Below, in pieces: positions 27,028-36,017 of a DNA stretch of 64,000 nucleotides (the stretch's first letter is position 1; each line of letters begins with the position of its first letter). The position numbers and the translations under genes are program-made. The notes under the pieces are model-generated. The model made no database searches, was not told where the DNA came from, and saw nothing but the letters and a program-made list of their open reading frames with translations. The stretch spans positions 2,294,001 to 2,358,000 of the forward strand of contig NZ_CP032698.1 in assembly GCF_003627815.1 (NCBI RefSeq). The letters are read 5' to 3'. Source of the stretch: Streptomyces hundungensis. GTDB taxonomy: Bacteria > Actinomycetota > Actinomycetes > Streptomycetales > Streptomycetaceae.

Positions 27028-27729
27028 TCAGAGGGCGGCCGGCGCGACGAGCCGGTAGCCGACGCCGCGCACGGTCTCGATCAGCGCGGGCATGCCCAAC
27101 TTCGAGCGCAGGGACGCCACATGCACTTCGAGGGTGCGGCCGGTCCCTTCCCAACTCGTGCGCCACACCTCGCTGATGATCTGCTCCCGGCGGAAGACGA
27201 CCCCGGGGCGCTGGGCCAGCAGGGCGAGCAGGTCGAACTCCTTGCGGGTCAGCTGCACGTCCTCGCCGTCGACACGGACCCGGCGGGTCGGGAGCTCGAT
27301 CCCCACTCGCCCGAGCCGCAGTTCGGTGTCGGTCGTCTCCGGCCGCGCACCCGGCGGCGGGCGCCGGATGACCGCGTGGATACGGGCGATCAGTTCACCG
27401 GTGTCGTACGGCTTGACCACGTAGTCGTCGGCGCCCAGGTTCAGCCCGTGGATGCGGGAGCGGACGTCCGCACGGGCGGTCACCATGATCACCGGGGTGG
27501 CGGTGCGCTTGCGGATCTTGCCGCAGACCTCGTAGCCGTCCTGATCGGGCAGCCCGAGGTCGAGCAGGACCACCCCAAAAGGTGGTTTGGCGCAGCGCTC
27601 GTCAGGAAGGAGGGCCTGGAGCGCCTCTTCTCCGTTGCGGGCGTGCTTCACCTCGAAGCCGTGCTTGGCGAGCACGGCGGACAGGGCGGCGGCGACGTGG
27701 TCGTCGTCCTCGACCAGCAGCAGTCTCAC
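27028..27729 (-). CDS. gluR: OmpR-family response regulator GluR
   Basis: 233-residue response regulator: receiver domain with acidic pair in VEDDDH, phospho-acceptor Asp in VLLDLGLPD and Lys in VVKPYD, then a winged-helix domain (TRKEFDLLALLAQRPGVVFRREQI). Partner of the downstream kinase. It diverges from gluA; the 297-bp shared region (27730-28026) must contain both promoters, but I cannot single out a GluR site. Confidence 0.87.
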   Translation of the reverse strand: MRLLLVEDDDHVAAALSAVLAKHGFEVKHARNGEEALQALLPDERCAKPPFGVVLLDLGLPDQDGYEVCGKIRKRTATPVIMVTARADVRSRIHGLNLGADDYVVKPYDTGELIARIHAVIRRPPPGARPETTDTELRLGRVGIELPTRRVRVDGEDVQLTRKEFDLLALLAQRPGVVFRREQIISEVWRTSWEGTGRTLEVHVASLRSKLGMPALIETVRGVGYRLVAPAAL

Positions 27730-28026
27730 GAGCCCCCTCCCTGGATGGCCGGCGCCGGCCCTTCAGGGCCTCGGCACACGATGTTCATCGGCCGCATCAC
27801 GGCACGTACCCCCGAATCCACGCCCATGGTCGCCACTTCGGTCAAGGGGGCGCCCGCCCCTGCGCATCATCCGTTACGGAGCCGGTATTGGGTGGAGCTA
27901 CGCGCTCACCCAGAGTGCTTCCACGCAACCGGATCGTTATGCTCAAGTTCCGCTCAGATGTAATGACGCTGGTCACAACTCCCCACTACGGTCCTCCCCA
28001 ACCGAGGAGGACGGAGCAAGAAGCCG

Positions 28027-28812
28027 ATGAGCGGAGTATCAGTGGCCAAGGGGACCGAGGACGCCGTACCCGCGTCGGGTGACCTGGTCGTGCTGAACAA
28101 CGTCAACAAGCACTTCGGCGCGCTGCATGTGCTCCAGGACATCGACCTGACCATCGCCCGTGGCGAGGTCGTCGTCGTCATCGGGCCCTCAGGGTCCGGG
28201 AAGTCCACGCTGTGCCGCACCATCAACCGCCTGGAGACGATCGATTCCGGAGCGATCTCGATCGACGGCAAACCACTGCCCCAGGAGGGAAGGGAGCTGG
28301 CACGGCTGCGGGCCGACGTCGGCATGGTCTTCCAGTCGTTCAACCTCTTCGCGCACAAGACGGTGCTGGAAAACGTCATGCTGGGCCAGGTGAAGGTCCG
28401 CAAGGCCGACAAGCAGACCGCCGAGCAGAAGGCCCGCGCGCTGCTCGACCGGGTCGGCGTCGGCACCCAGGCCGACAAGTACCCGGCGCAGCTCTCGGGT
28501 GGTCAGCAGCAGCGCGTGGCGATCGCCCGGGCGCTGGCGATGGACCCGAAGGTGATGCTCTTCGACGAGCCCACCTCGGCGCTCGACCCGGAGATGATCA
28601 ACGAGGTCCTCGAAGTCATGCAGCAGCTGGCGCGGGACGGGATGACCATGGTCGTGGTCACCCACGAGATGGGCTTCGCCCGCTCGGCGGCCAACCGCGT
28701 CGTCTTCATGGCCGACGGCAAGATCGTCGAAGAGGCCACGCCGGACCAGTTCTTCAGCAACCCGCGCAGCGACCGGGCCAAGGACTTCCTGTCGAAGATC
28801 CTGCACCACTGA
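28027..28812 (+). CDS. gluA: Glutamate ABC transporter ATP-binding protein
   Basis: ATPase of the polar amino-acid (HAAT) type, 261 residues. Walker [11 protein letters not shown] loop [16 protein letters not shown], signature LSGGQQQR, Walker [13 protein letters not shown] and switch VTHEMG are intact. GAGGAGG lies about 15 nt before the ATG at 28027; an in-frame GTG at 28042 is an alternative start. First gene of gluABCD. Divergent from the gluR-gluK regulators. Confidence 0.93.
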   Translation: MSGVSVAKGTEDAVPASGDLVVLNNVNKHFGALHVLQDIDLTIARGEVVVVIGPSGSGKSTLCRTINRLETIDSGAISIDGKPLPQEGRELARLRADVGMVFQSFNLFAHKTVLENVMLGQVKVRKADKQTAEQKARALLDRVGVGTQADKYPAQLSGGQQQRVAIARALAMDPKVMLFDEPTSALDPEMINEVLEVMQQLARDGMTMVVVTHEMGFARSAANRVVFMADGKIVEEATPDQFFSNPRSDRAKDFLSKILHH

Positions 28813-28902
28813 CGGCTGCCGCCCGACTGCCGCACGGGGGTTGGCAGTTGGAAGGTGGCGGTTGGGCGGCCGGTTGCCGGTGGCCGGCGGTTGACGACTG
28901 AG

Positions 28903-29056
28903 GGATATCGGCTGACAGATGACAGATATCCGATGTCAACTGACCTTGGCCACCTGCCTCGGCCAACCGACCCGGGCCACCGGGCCTTGGCCAACCAGCC
29001 CTGGCCGACCGACCCTGGTCACCCGCCCGGGCCGACCGACCCCGGTCACCTGACGC
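28903..29056 (+). repeat. Repeat-rich gluA-gluB spacer: inverted repeat plus 27-bp tandem repeats
   Basis: The 324-bp gluA-gluB gap holds a GGATATC/GATATCC inverted repeat (28903-28931) and then imperfect repeats of about 27 bp rich in GGCCGACCGACCC (clearest copies 29003-29029 and 29030-29056). In one frame the repeats read PTDPGH several times and stay open into gluB, but the gluB signal peptide begins after them. May adjust gluB expression relative to gluA. Confidence 0.65.
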
Positions 29057-29136
29057 TGGTCAACCGACCATCACCGCCCGGCAGTTGTCGGCCCACCGAT
29101 GACGACCACAGACCCACGACGCAAGGAACCTTCGCC

Positions 29137-30057
29137 ATGATGCTCCGCAAGTCCGCCGCCGTCGCGGCGATCGCCGTGCTCGCCCTGACCGCGACCGCCT
29201 GTGGCGGCAAGTCCGGCTCCGCCGGCGACAAGCAGTCCGCCCAGCCGGGCGCCGCCGACGCGCCGAAGCTGCCGACGTACACCGTCGCCTCGAACGTCAC
29301 CCTGGACTCGCCGACCTTCAAGGCGGCCAAAGAGCGCGGCAAGCTGATCATCGGCTCCAAGGCCGACCAGCCCTACCTCGGCTTCGAGGACCAGTCGACC
29401 AAGGAGCGTTCGGGCTTCGACGTCGAGATCGCCAAGATGCTCGCCGCCGACCTGGGCTTCAAGCCCGACCAGATCGAGTGGAAGACCGTCGACTCCGGCG
29501 TCCGTGAGACGGCGATCTCCAAGGGCCAGGTCGACTACTACGTCGGCACCTACACGATCAACGACAAGCGCAAGAAGCTCGTCGGCTTCGCAGGCCCGTA
29601 CTACAAGGCCGGCGCCGACCTGCTGGTCCGCAAGGACGACACCTCCATCACCGGCAAGGACGCCGTCAAGGGCAAGAAGGTCTGCTCGATCGTCGGCTCC
29701 ACGCCGCTCCAGGAGATCAAGAAGCCCGAGTACGGCGCGTCCGTCGTGGAGCTCTCCAAGTACTCGGACTGCGTGCAGCAGCTCCTGTCCAAGCAGGTCG
29801 ACGCCGTCACCACGGACGACGCGATCCTCAAGGGCTACGCCGCCAAGAACTCCGGCAAGCTCCGTGTCGTCGGCCAGCCGTTCACCCAGGAGCCCTACGG
29901 CATCGGCATGAACAAGGACGACAAGGCGCTGCGCGACTTCGTCAACTCCTCGCTCGAGAAGCACGAGCAGGACGGCACCTACAAGAAGATCTACGACGCC
30001 ACGCTCGGCCTGTCCGGCTCCACCTACCAGGCTCCGCCGGCCGTCGCCCGCTACTGA
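29137..30057 (+). CDS. gluB: Glutamate ABC transporter solute-binding lipoprotein
   Basis: 306-residue extracellular lipoprotein, starting at the ATG at 29137 behind AAGGAA. The signal peptide ends in the lipobox-like LALTATAC. The periplasmic-binding-protein family 3 fold is evident from KLIIGSKADQPYLGFEDQ, GFDVEIAKMLAADLGF and SKYSDCVQQLLSKQVDAVTTDDAIL. A longer in-frame start at 28855 would prepend a proline/aspartate repeat stretch and destroy the signal peptide, so I reject it. Confidence 0.93.
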   Translation: MMLRKSAAVAAIAVLALTATACGGKSGSAGDKQSAQPGAADAPKLPTYTVASNVTLDSPTFKAAKERGKLIIGSKADQPYLGFEDQSTKERSGFDVEIAKMLAADLGFKPDQIEWKTVDSGVRETAISKGQVDYYVGTYTINDKRKKLVGFAGPYYKAGADLLVRKDDTSITGKDAVKGKKVCSIVGSTPLQEIKKPEYGASVVELSKYSDCVQQLLSKQVDAVTTDDAILKGYAAKNSGKLRVVGQPFTQEPYGIGMNKDDKALRDFVNSSLEKHEQDGTYKKIYDATLGLSGSTYQAPPAVARY

Positions 30058-30151
30058 CCGACCCCGCTGAACGCGCCCCGTACGACGTACGGGGCGCCAC
30101 GGCCCCCGCCTGCCCGATCCCCCAGCCGCTGCCCGCCGACGCGGAGACCTC

Positions 30152-30799
30152 ATGAACGTACTGCTCGACCATTTCGCGGAGTTCCGCGACGGCTTCATAG
30201 GCACTGTGGAGATCACCGCCGTCAGTTCGGTCATCGCCCTGGTCCTCGGACTGCTGCTCGCCGGTTTCCGGGTCTCCCCCGTGCCTCCGCTGCGCTTCTT
30301 CGGCACCGCCTGGGTGACGCTGCTGCGCAACACGCCGCTGACCCTGCTGTTCCTGGTCTTCTTCTTCGTCGTGCCGGAGATCCTCTTCCCCGGCATGAGC
30401 CCGTTCCTGCTGGGTTCGCTGGCGCTCGGCTTCTACACCGCGTCCTTCGTCTGCGAGGCCGTCCGGTCCGGCATCAGCACGGTGCCGCTGGGGCAGGCCG
30501 AGGCCGCCCGCTCGCTCGGCATGAGCTTCACGCAGACCCTGCGCATGATCGTGCTGCCGCAGGCCACCCGGACCGTCATCCCGCCGCTGAGCTCGATCTT
30601 CATCGCGCTCACCAAGAACTCGGCGATCGCCGGCGCCTTCAGCGTCACCGAACTGTTCGGCTGGCAGAAGCTGCTGAGTGACCAGGGGTACGACATCGTC
30701 CCCGTCTTCCTCTGGGTCGCGTTCGGCTATCTGATCATCACCTTCGCGATGAGCGGTCTCTTCCGCCTTCTTGAGCGCCGCATGGAGGTCGCCCGATGA
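30152..30799 (+). CDS. gluC: Glutamate ABC transporter permease
   Basis: 215-residue inner-membrane permease of the HisM/GlnP type with several membrane helices and the EAA motif (GQAEAARSLGMSFTQTLRMIVLPQA) that docks to the ATPase. Its stop overlaps the gluD start by ATGA, indicating translational coupling. A GTACGACGTAC palindrome lies in the gluB-gluC gap. Confidence 0.92.
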   Translation: MNVLLDHFAEFRDGFIGTVEITAVSSVIALVLGLLLAGFRVSPVPPLRFFGTAWVTLLRNTPLTLLFLVFFFVVPEILFPGMSPFLLGSLALGFYTASFVCEAVRSGISTVPLGQAEAARSLGMSFTQTLRMIVLPQATRTVIPPLSSIFIALTKNSAIAGAFSVTELFGWQKLLSDQGYDIVPVFLWVAFGYLIITFAMSGLFRLLERRMEVAR

Positions 30800-31710
30800 G
30801 CGCCAGCGTTCTCTACGACGCCCCCGGCCCGAAGGCTGTCGTACGCAACCGGGTCTACGCCGTGGTCGGTTCCCTCGTGCTGCTCGCCCTGATCGCCCTC
30901 GCGATCGTCCGGCTCGCGGACAAGGGTCACCTCGACTACGCGATGTGGGACATCTTCAACTACTCGGGCATCCGGCAGAACATCGCGGACGCCGTGCTCG
31001 CCACCCTCAAGGCGTTCGGCCTCGCGGCGGTCGGCTCGCTGGTGCTGGGGGTGGTGCTCGCGGTGGCGCGGCTCTCCGACCACAAGCCGGTCCGCTGGGC
31101 GGCGACCGCCTTCATCGAGCTGTTCCGTTCCATCCCGCTGCTCATCACGATCTACGCGGTCTGGATCGGCTTCCTCACCGACTACTCGATGTGGGCGCTC
31201 GCGCTCGGCCTGTCGATCTACAACGGCTGTGTCCAGGCGGAGGTGCTCCGCGCCGGCATCAACGCGGTGCCCAGGGGCCAGCGTGAGGCGGCGTACGCCC
31301 TGGGGTTGAGCAAGACCCAGGTGATGGCGAGCGTGTTGATGCCGCAGGCCGTCCGGGCGATGCTGCCGACGATCATCAGTCAGCTCGTCGTCACCCTCAA
31401 GGACACGTCGCTCGGCTTCATCATCCTGTACCCGGAGCTGCTCCAGACGGCCCGTCTGATCGCGAGCAACACCCAGGTCAAGGGCGAATACCCGTATGTG
31501 TCGACCATTGTGGTCATCGGCAGCATCTATGTGGCGATGTGTCTGCTGCTCTCCGCCCTCGCCACCTGGATCGAGAAGCGCGGTCGCCGTGCGAAGACCG
31601 GGATCGCGATGGGGACGGCCGTCGCTCCGATCACGGCCGACGGGTCGGCCTCGGGCCTGGCCGTCACCGGCCTCGACGGTCCTGATGGGGCGTCCACCAC
31701 GACGAACTGA
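30796..31710 (+). CDS. gluD: Glutamate ABC transporter permease
   Basis: 304-residue permease paralogue of gluC with EAA motif GQREAAYALGLSKTQVMASVLMPQA. The N-terminus carries an extra membrane helix (VYAVVGSLVLLALIALAIVRLA) and the C-terminal ~45 residues form a polar tail. Last gene of gluABCD. Confidence 0.92.
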   Translation: MSASVLYDAPGPKAVVRNRVYAVVGSLVLLALIALAIVRLADKGHLDYAMWDIFNYSGIRQNIADAVLATLKAFGLAAVGSLVLGVVLAVARLSDHKPVRWAATAFIELFRSIPLLITIYAVWIGFLTDYSMWALALGLSIYNGCVQAEVLRAGINAVPRGQREAAYALGLSKTQVMASVLMPQAVRAMLPTIISQLVVTLKDTSLGFIILYPELLQTARLIASNTQVKGEYPYVSTIVVIGSIYVAMCLLLSALATWIEKRGRRAKTGIAMGTAVAPITADGSASGLAVTGLDGPDGASTTTN

Positions 31711-31853
31711 CGGCATATGAGGCAGTGGCGTTCGCGTCGCTGCCTCCGTCACTTGACGCAAGCACGCGCAGTGGGTTGCATACGTTCTGTGATCGTGCAC
31801 CGGGTTCCCCGCGCCACCTGCCAGCTGTCCCGACGCGCCTCGGGGGCCACGCC

Positions 31854-33530
31854 GTGGACCCGGTGATCGTGGTCGGCGCCGGTCCGGTGGGGCTGACGCT
31901 GGCCCTGTCGCTGGCGTCCCAGGGCGTGCCCTCGGTCGTCCTCGACGAGGGGCCCGGCAAGGACGAGCCGCGTCCGGTGCGCACGGTGGTGCTGCGTCCG
32001 GACATCGCCGCGTTCGTGAGTGACCTCGGCTGTACGACCGTGCGCGACGAGGGCGCCCGCTGGGTCGGCTGGCGGTCCATGAGACGCGGCCGGCTGCTGC
32101 GTCGCGTCGAGTTCGGCGAGGGCGCGGAGGGTGGGCCCTCGCCGGTGCACCTGGCGCAGCACGCCCTGTCGCGCGGGCTGCGCGACGCGCTCGCCGCCTC
32201 CGGTCTCGTACGGATCGTCACGCACAGCCGCGTCGACACCCTGGAGCAGGACGCCAAGGGGGTCTCCCTGCACACCTCGGGGCCCGGTGGGACCTGGTGG
32301 CGGGGCAGTTACGCGGTGGGCTGCGACGGCGCGCGCTCCACCGTGCGCAAGCTCCTGGATGTCCGTTTCACCGGCCGTACGGCGGTGGAGCGCCAGGCGG
32401 TGGTGGCTCTGCGGGCCGAACTCCCCTGGCCGGGCGAGGCGTTGCTGCATCGGCTTCCGCCGTGGCGGGCCGGTGGCGACGAGGTGACCGCGCGTCCGCT
32501 GCGGGACGGCGTCTGGCGTCTGGACTGGCTGCTTCCGCCGCGCGCCGACCTGGTGACGCCGGATGCCCTGGTGGGGCGTATCCGGGACACCCTGGCCGGT
32601 TGGTGCGGTGGGACGCCGCCCTATGAGCTCCTCGACACCGGTGTGCACACCGTGCACCACCGGCTGGCCCGGCGCTGGCGGGTGCGGCGTGCTTTCCTCG
32701 CCGGAGACGCCGCGCATCTGCTGGGCGCGCTGGGTACCCAGGCCCTGGACGAGGGCGTGAGGGACGCTCAGAACCTGTCCTGGAAGCTGGCCCGGGCCTG
32801 GCACCACGGTGGGTGCGAGGTGCTCCTGGACAGCTATCAGACGGAGCGGCGCTCGGCGGTCGCGGCCCGGTTGCGGGCGGCCGACCAGTCGTTGCCGATC
32901 CTGCGGGGCGGGGCGGGGTTGCGGGGTTGGGTTCCGGGCGCCGCGCGCGGCCATGACGCCCTCGTGACCGATGGCCACCTGGGTCGCGGCCCCCTCGGCG
33001 CGCCCCCGGCCTACCCGCACTCGCCGCTGGCGCCCGAGCCTGCCGCCTCCCACATTCCGGTGGGTACGGAGCCGGGCGCACCGGTCTGCGATGTCCCCGT
33101 CACGGCTCCCGACGGCTCGGTCGTGGCCCTGCGGAGTCGTCTGGGCAGGGGCAGCCTGCTGGTCGTCCTGGTCGCTCCGGGCACGGGGGTGTGGGATCGG
33201 CGGCACTGGCTGACGGCCGGGGTCATGCCGAGCCTGGACGCCGCGGTGAGCGCCCTTCCGCTGGACGGCGAGCTCTTGGTCGCCGAGGCGTACCCGGGCG
33301 CCCCCGCGCACGCCGTGCTCCTCGTGCGCCCCGACGGCCATCTGGTCGCGGCGTTCAACGGCGTCCACCCCACGGACATGTACGCCGCGGCCGAGTCGGT
33401 ACGGGGAGGGACGAGCGGGAGCGGGGCCGGTGGTGAGGCGGGTGCCGGGAGGGGCGGGGATGTGGACGGTGGGGCTGGTGTCGAGGGTGGGGTTGTGGGG
33501 GCGGAGGGGCGGACGGCTGACGTCAAGTGA
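31854..33530 (+). CDS. FAD-dependent aromatic-type monooxygenase
   Basis: Class A flavoprotein monooxygenase of the PHBH/MhpA type. I start at the GTG at 31854 immediately before the Rossmann motif VIVVGAGPVGLTLALSLASQG, giving 558 residues; the longer frame from 31725 has no support. A DG-type motif (CDGARSTVRKLL) and the second FAD motif FLAGDAAHLLGALGTQALDEGVRDAQNLSWKL are intact. The C-terminal thioredoxin-like domain is followed by a ~40-residue glycine-rich tail. Substrate unknown; 143 bp after gluD, possibly read through. Confidence 0.85.
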   Translation: MDPVIVVGAGPVGLTLALSLASQGVPSVVLDEGPGKDEPRPVRTVVLRPDIAAFVSDLGCTTVRDEGARWVGWRSMRRGRLLRRVEFGEGAEGGPSPVHLAQHALSRGLRDALAASGLVRIVTHSRVDTLEQDAKGVSLHTSGPGGTWWRGSYAVGCDGARSTVRKLLDVRFTGRTAVERQAVVALRAELPWPGEALLHRLPPWRAGGDEVTARPLRDGVWRLDWLLPPRADLVTPDALVGRIRDTLAGWCGGTPPYELLDTGVHTVHHRLARRWRVRRAFLAGDAAHLLGALGTQALDEGVRDAQNLSWKLARAWHHGGCEVLLDSYQTERRSAVAARLRAADQSLPILRGGAGLRGWVPGAARGHDALVTDGHLGRGPLGAPPAYPHSPLAPEPAASHIPVGTEPGAPVCDVPVTAPDGSVVALRSRLGRGSLLVVLVAPGTGVWDRRHWLTAGVMPSLDAAVSALPLDGELLVAEAYPGAPAHAVLLVRPDGHLVAAFNGVHPTDMYAAAESVRGGTSGSGAGGEAGAGRGGDVDGGAGVEGGVVGAEGRTADVK

Positions 33531-33563
33531 CGGTAGGGATGGTTGGCAGGCCGACTGTCGATT

Positions 33564-33630
33564 GCTGATCGCTGACTGCTGACTGCTGACTGCTGATGTT
33601 TGATAACTGTCAGCTGTCAGCCGTCAGCTG
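33564..33630. repeat. Complementary 7-bp tandem repeats
   Basis: Five heptamers of GCTGACT type (33564-33598) are followed by CTGTCAG-type heptamers (33607-33627) that are partly complementary to them, so the whole can fold as a hairpin. A second tandem series of CATCCG-like units runs at about 33683-33722. The rest of 33531-33781 shows no gene. Confidence 0.65.
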
Positions 33631-33781
33631 AGGACCCGCCTCGGGAGGTGGCCGTCCGCCGCCGCCGTCATCCGCTGACACCATCCGGCATCCGGCATCC
33701 GCCATCCGTGGTCCGTCATCCGAACTTCGATTGACCGACACAGGTGCGCATGGTCTACTCCGGAACGTGACCGACACCGAT

Positions 33782-33853
33782 GTGCGCCTGTGGCGGAGGG
33801 TCCATATGGACCTCGTCCGCTATGCGGGCTGCGTGTGTCGCCCGTCCTGCTGA
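33782..33853 (+). CDS. Cysteine-rich leader peptide (23 residues)
   Basis: A short frame from the GTG at 33782 encodes RLWRRVHMDLVRYAG followed by CVCRPSC and a stop. This form is a familiar Streptomyces leader-peptide type placed before sulfur-metabolism genes. The clustered cysteine codons suggest ribosome stalling when Cys-tRNA is scarce. It sits 90 bp upstream of the cysteine dioxygenase gene, so cysteine-dependent attenuation of the dioxygenase-rhodanese operon is a reasonable inference. An internal ATG gives a 15-residue alternative. Confidence 0.75.
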   Translation: MRLWRRVHMDLVRYAGCVCRPSC

Positions 33854-33943
33854 TTCGCCTTTCCCTTCGCGCCGTGCCGCCGCGCCCTTGTGTCGCCGTC
33901 GGTCGTACGCGCGCATTCGCGAACTCCCTCAGGATGGTCTGCC

Positions 33944-34513
33944 GTGTCGCTCTCCGCAAGCACTTCTGTCCCTTCGCCCGTACCCGATCACACCTCAACC
34001 TCCGCCCAGGGGCCCGATGTTGGGCCAACCCAGGCGGAGCTGCTCGACTTCGCCCGCCGTATCGCCGGGGACAGCGCGCTGGTCGCCTCGTTGCCGCTGG
34101 ATGAGCAGGGGCGTACCTGGATGCGGCTCGACGGCCCGGCCGGCAGTGAGGCGTGGCTGATCGGGTGGCCGCCGGGCACCGGTACGGGCTGGCACGACCA
34201 CGGTGGCTCGCACGGCGCGTTCGCCACGGCGGCCGGCGCGCTGCGGGAGGATTCGCTCGCGGCGCGGTTGCCCACTGAGGGCTGGAAGACCTTGGAACTC
34301 GCCGAAGGGGTCGACCGTTCACGGCAGTTGGGGCCCGGGGGCGGTCGCGCGTTCGGGCCGCATCATGTGCACGAGGTGAGGAACGAGTCGGAGACCGAGC
34401 ACGCGATCTCGGTGCATGCCTATTGGCCGCCGCTTCCGCTCATCCGGCGTTACAGCCGGACGGGTGCGGTGCTCCGTGTCGAGCAGGTCGAGCGTCCGGA
34501 GGACTGGCAGTGA
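33944..34513 (+). CDS. Cysteine dioxygenase-family cupin
   Basis: Non-heme iron thiol dioxygenase, probably oxidising cysteine to its sulfinate. 189 residues from the GTG at 33944 (AGGAT upstream). Cupin metal ligands appear in GWHDHGGSHGAF and in HHVHEVRNESETEHAISVHAYWPPL. The first ~35 residues are serine-rich and not conserved. Its stop overlaps the rhodanese start by GTGA. The upstream cysteine-rich leader supports a role in cysteine homeostasis. Confidence 0.86.
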   Translation: MSLSASTSVPSPVPDHTSTSAQGPDVGPTQAELLDFARRIAGDSALVASLPLDEQGRTWMRLDGPAGSEAWLIGWPPGTGTGWHDHGGSHGAFATAAGALREDSLAARLPTEGWKTLELAEGVDRSRQLGPGGGRAFGPHHVHEVRNESETEHAISVHAYWPPLPLIRRYSRTGAVLRVEQVERPEDWQ

Positions 34514-34917
34514 GCGCGGATCGTGGCGAGCCGGTGGGGATCGACGCGCTCCTCGACCGGGTCAGGGCCGACCTGGACCGGGTGACCGCGAAGGAGGCGT
34601 TCGCCGAGGCGTCCGAGGGGGCGCTGCTGGTGGACATCCGGTATGCCGCGCTGCGCGAGCGGGACGGTCTGATCCCGGGCGCTCTGGTCGTCGAGCGCAA
34701 TGAACTGGAGTGGCGGCTCGATCCGTTGGGCAGTCACCGCGCCGCCGAGGCGACCGGCCATGACTTGCGGGTGGTGGTGCTCTGCAACGAGGGCTATGCG
34801 TCGTCGCTCGCGGCGGTGTCCCTGCGGCAGTTGGGGCTGTACCGGGCGACGGATCTGGTCGGCGGTTTCCAGGCGTGGCGCGCGGAAGGGCTTCCGGTCT
34901 CGCCCCCTGCGGAGTGA
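34510..34917 (+). CDS. Rhodanese-like sulfurtransferase
   Basis: Single-domain rhodanese, 135 residues, starting at the GTG at 34510 that overlaps the previous stop. The active-site loop VVVLCNEGYASSLAA contains the catalytic cysteine and LLVDIR is the usual first motif. Coupled to cysteine dioxygenase, it likely handles sulfane sulfur or thiosulfate derived from cysteine. Confidence 0.88.
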   Translation: MSADRGEPVGIDALLDRVRADLDRVTAKEAFAEASEGALLVDIRYAALRERDGLIPGALVVERNELEWRLDPLGSHRAAEATGHDLRVVVLCNEGYASSLAAVSLRQLGLYRATDLVGGFQAWRAEGLPVSPPAE

Positions 34918-35114
34918 CCGGCGGCCGTCGGCTGTCGTCCCCGGACGCGGCAGTCTGCCCAGGACGCGGCTGACGGCCGGGGACGCGGCTGGCCCCGTGG
35001 CGGGCCGGCGCCCGGCGGGCCTGCCCGTGCGCAAGGGGAAGTCCCGCCCCTGGCCCGGGAGGCCCCGAAGTGGTGAGCCGTACGCGCGTCGGTCGAGCCG
35101 CCCAGCCCCCGGCC

Positions 35115-35300
35115 CGACCGGGCCCGCTATGACTGCTCGGCCGGCCCCGGTCCTGATTGGGCTGGCCAGTACCGGGCCCGGGCCGGCCCGCTATGGCTGC
35201 TCGGCAGGCTCAGGCCCGCTTCCGCAGCCCGGTCCGGCTCGGCTCGGCCAGCTTCCGCTGCCCAGCCCCCATCGACCGGGCCCGCTATGACCGCTCGGCC
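35115..35300. repeat. Three dispersed copies of a GC-rich repeat between rhodanese and recX
   Basis: The 474-bp gap 34918-35391 has no convincing gene. It holds three copies of a segment close to GGGCCCGCTATGACTGCTCG (near 35116-35142, 35180-35205, 35274-35300), then CGGCCCGACCC-type simple repeats to about 35365. The flanking genes converge, so the region can accommodate termination in both directions. Confidence 0.6.
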
Positions 35301-35391
35301 CACCCCCGCCCTGGCCAGGCTGGCCAGTCCCCGGCCCGGCCCGACCCGGCCCGACCCGGCTAGGTTCGGCCCGGCTGGGCCCGCGTACGGC

Positions 35392-36015
35392 TCACATCTC
35401 GTACAGATCCTCCGCGTTCTCGCCCTCCCGCTCCAATGCCTGCCGGACGACCCTCAGGGACATGCCCTCGGGGTAGCCCTTGCGGGCGAGCATGCCGGCG
35501 AGGCGGCGGATCCGGCGGTCGCGGTCGAGGCCGCGGGTGGAGCGGAGTTTGCGGGCCACCAGTTCGCGCGCGGTCTCCTCCTCCCGGTCGGAGTCGAGTT
35601 GGCCGACGGCCTCGTCGATGACCGTGGAGTCCACGCCCTTGGTGCGCAGTTCGCGGGCCAGGGCGCGGCGGGCCAGTCCGCGTCCGTGGTGGCGGGATTC
35701 CACCCAGGCGTCGGCGAATGCCGCGTCGTTGATCAGGCCGACTTCCTCGAAGCGGGACAGGACCTCATCAGAGACCTCGTCGGGGATTTCCCGCTTCTTC
35801 AGGGCGTCGGCGAGTTGTTTACGGGTTCGCGGGGTCCCGGTGAGCAGGCGCAGGCAGATGGCCCGCGCCCGCTCAGCCGGGTCCTGCGGCGGCGGCTCCT
35901 TCTCGGCCCTCGACGAGTTGGTGCCGTCGCCCGTTCGGTCCGGGTCGGCCCGCCGGGAGCGGGCCCGGTGGGGGCTCGGCTCCTCGGGGTCGGCCCATTC
36001 GGCCCTGCGGGTCAC
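35392..36015 (-). CDS. recX: RecA regulator RecX
   Basis: 207-residue modulator of RecA filaments, from the GTG at 36015, only 2 bp after the recA stop, so cotranscribed with recA. The RecX helical repeats are visible (ARAICLRLLTGTPRTRKQLADALKKREIP, GLINDAAFADAWVESRHHGRGLARRAL, KLRSTRGLDRDRRIRRLAGMLARKGY). The N-terminal ~45 residues are polar and probably disordered, typical of Streptomyces RecX. Confidence 0.94.
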   Translation of the reverse strand: MTRRAEWADPEEPSPHRARSRRADPDRTGDGTNSSRAEKEPPPQDPAERARAICLRLLTGTPRTRKQLADALKKREIPDEVSDEVLSRFEEVGLINDAAFADAWVESRHHGRGLARRALARELRTKGVDSTVIDEAVGQLDSDREEETARELVARKLRSTRGLDRDRRIRRLAGMLARKGYPEGMSLRVVRQALEREGENAEDLYEM

Positions 36016-36017
36016 CG

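Noticed and set aside
28855..29136. N-terminal extension of gluB through the tandem repeats
   Set aside because: It would bury the lipoprotein signal peptide; AAGGAA before the ATG at 29137 gives a proper start.
33780..34160. 126-codon plus-strand frame over the leader peptide and dioxygenase start
   Set aside because: Arg/Ala/Pro-rich shadow; the 23-residue leader and the cupin gene occupy other frames with recognisable features.
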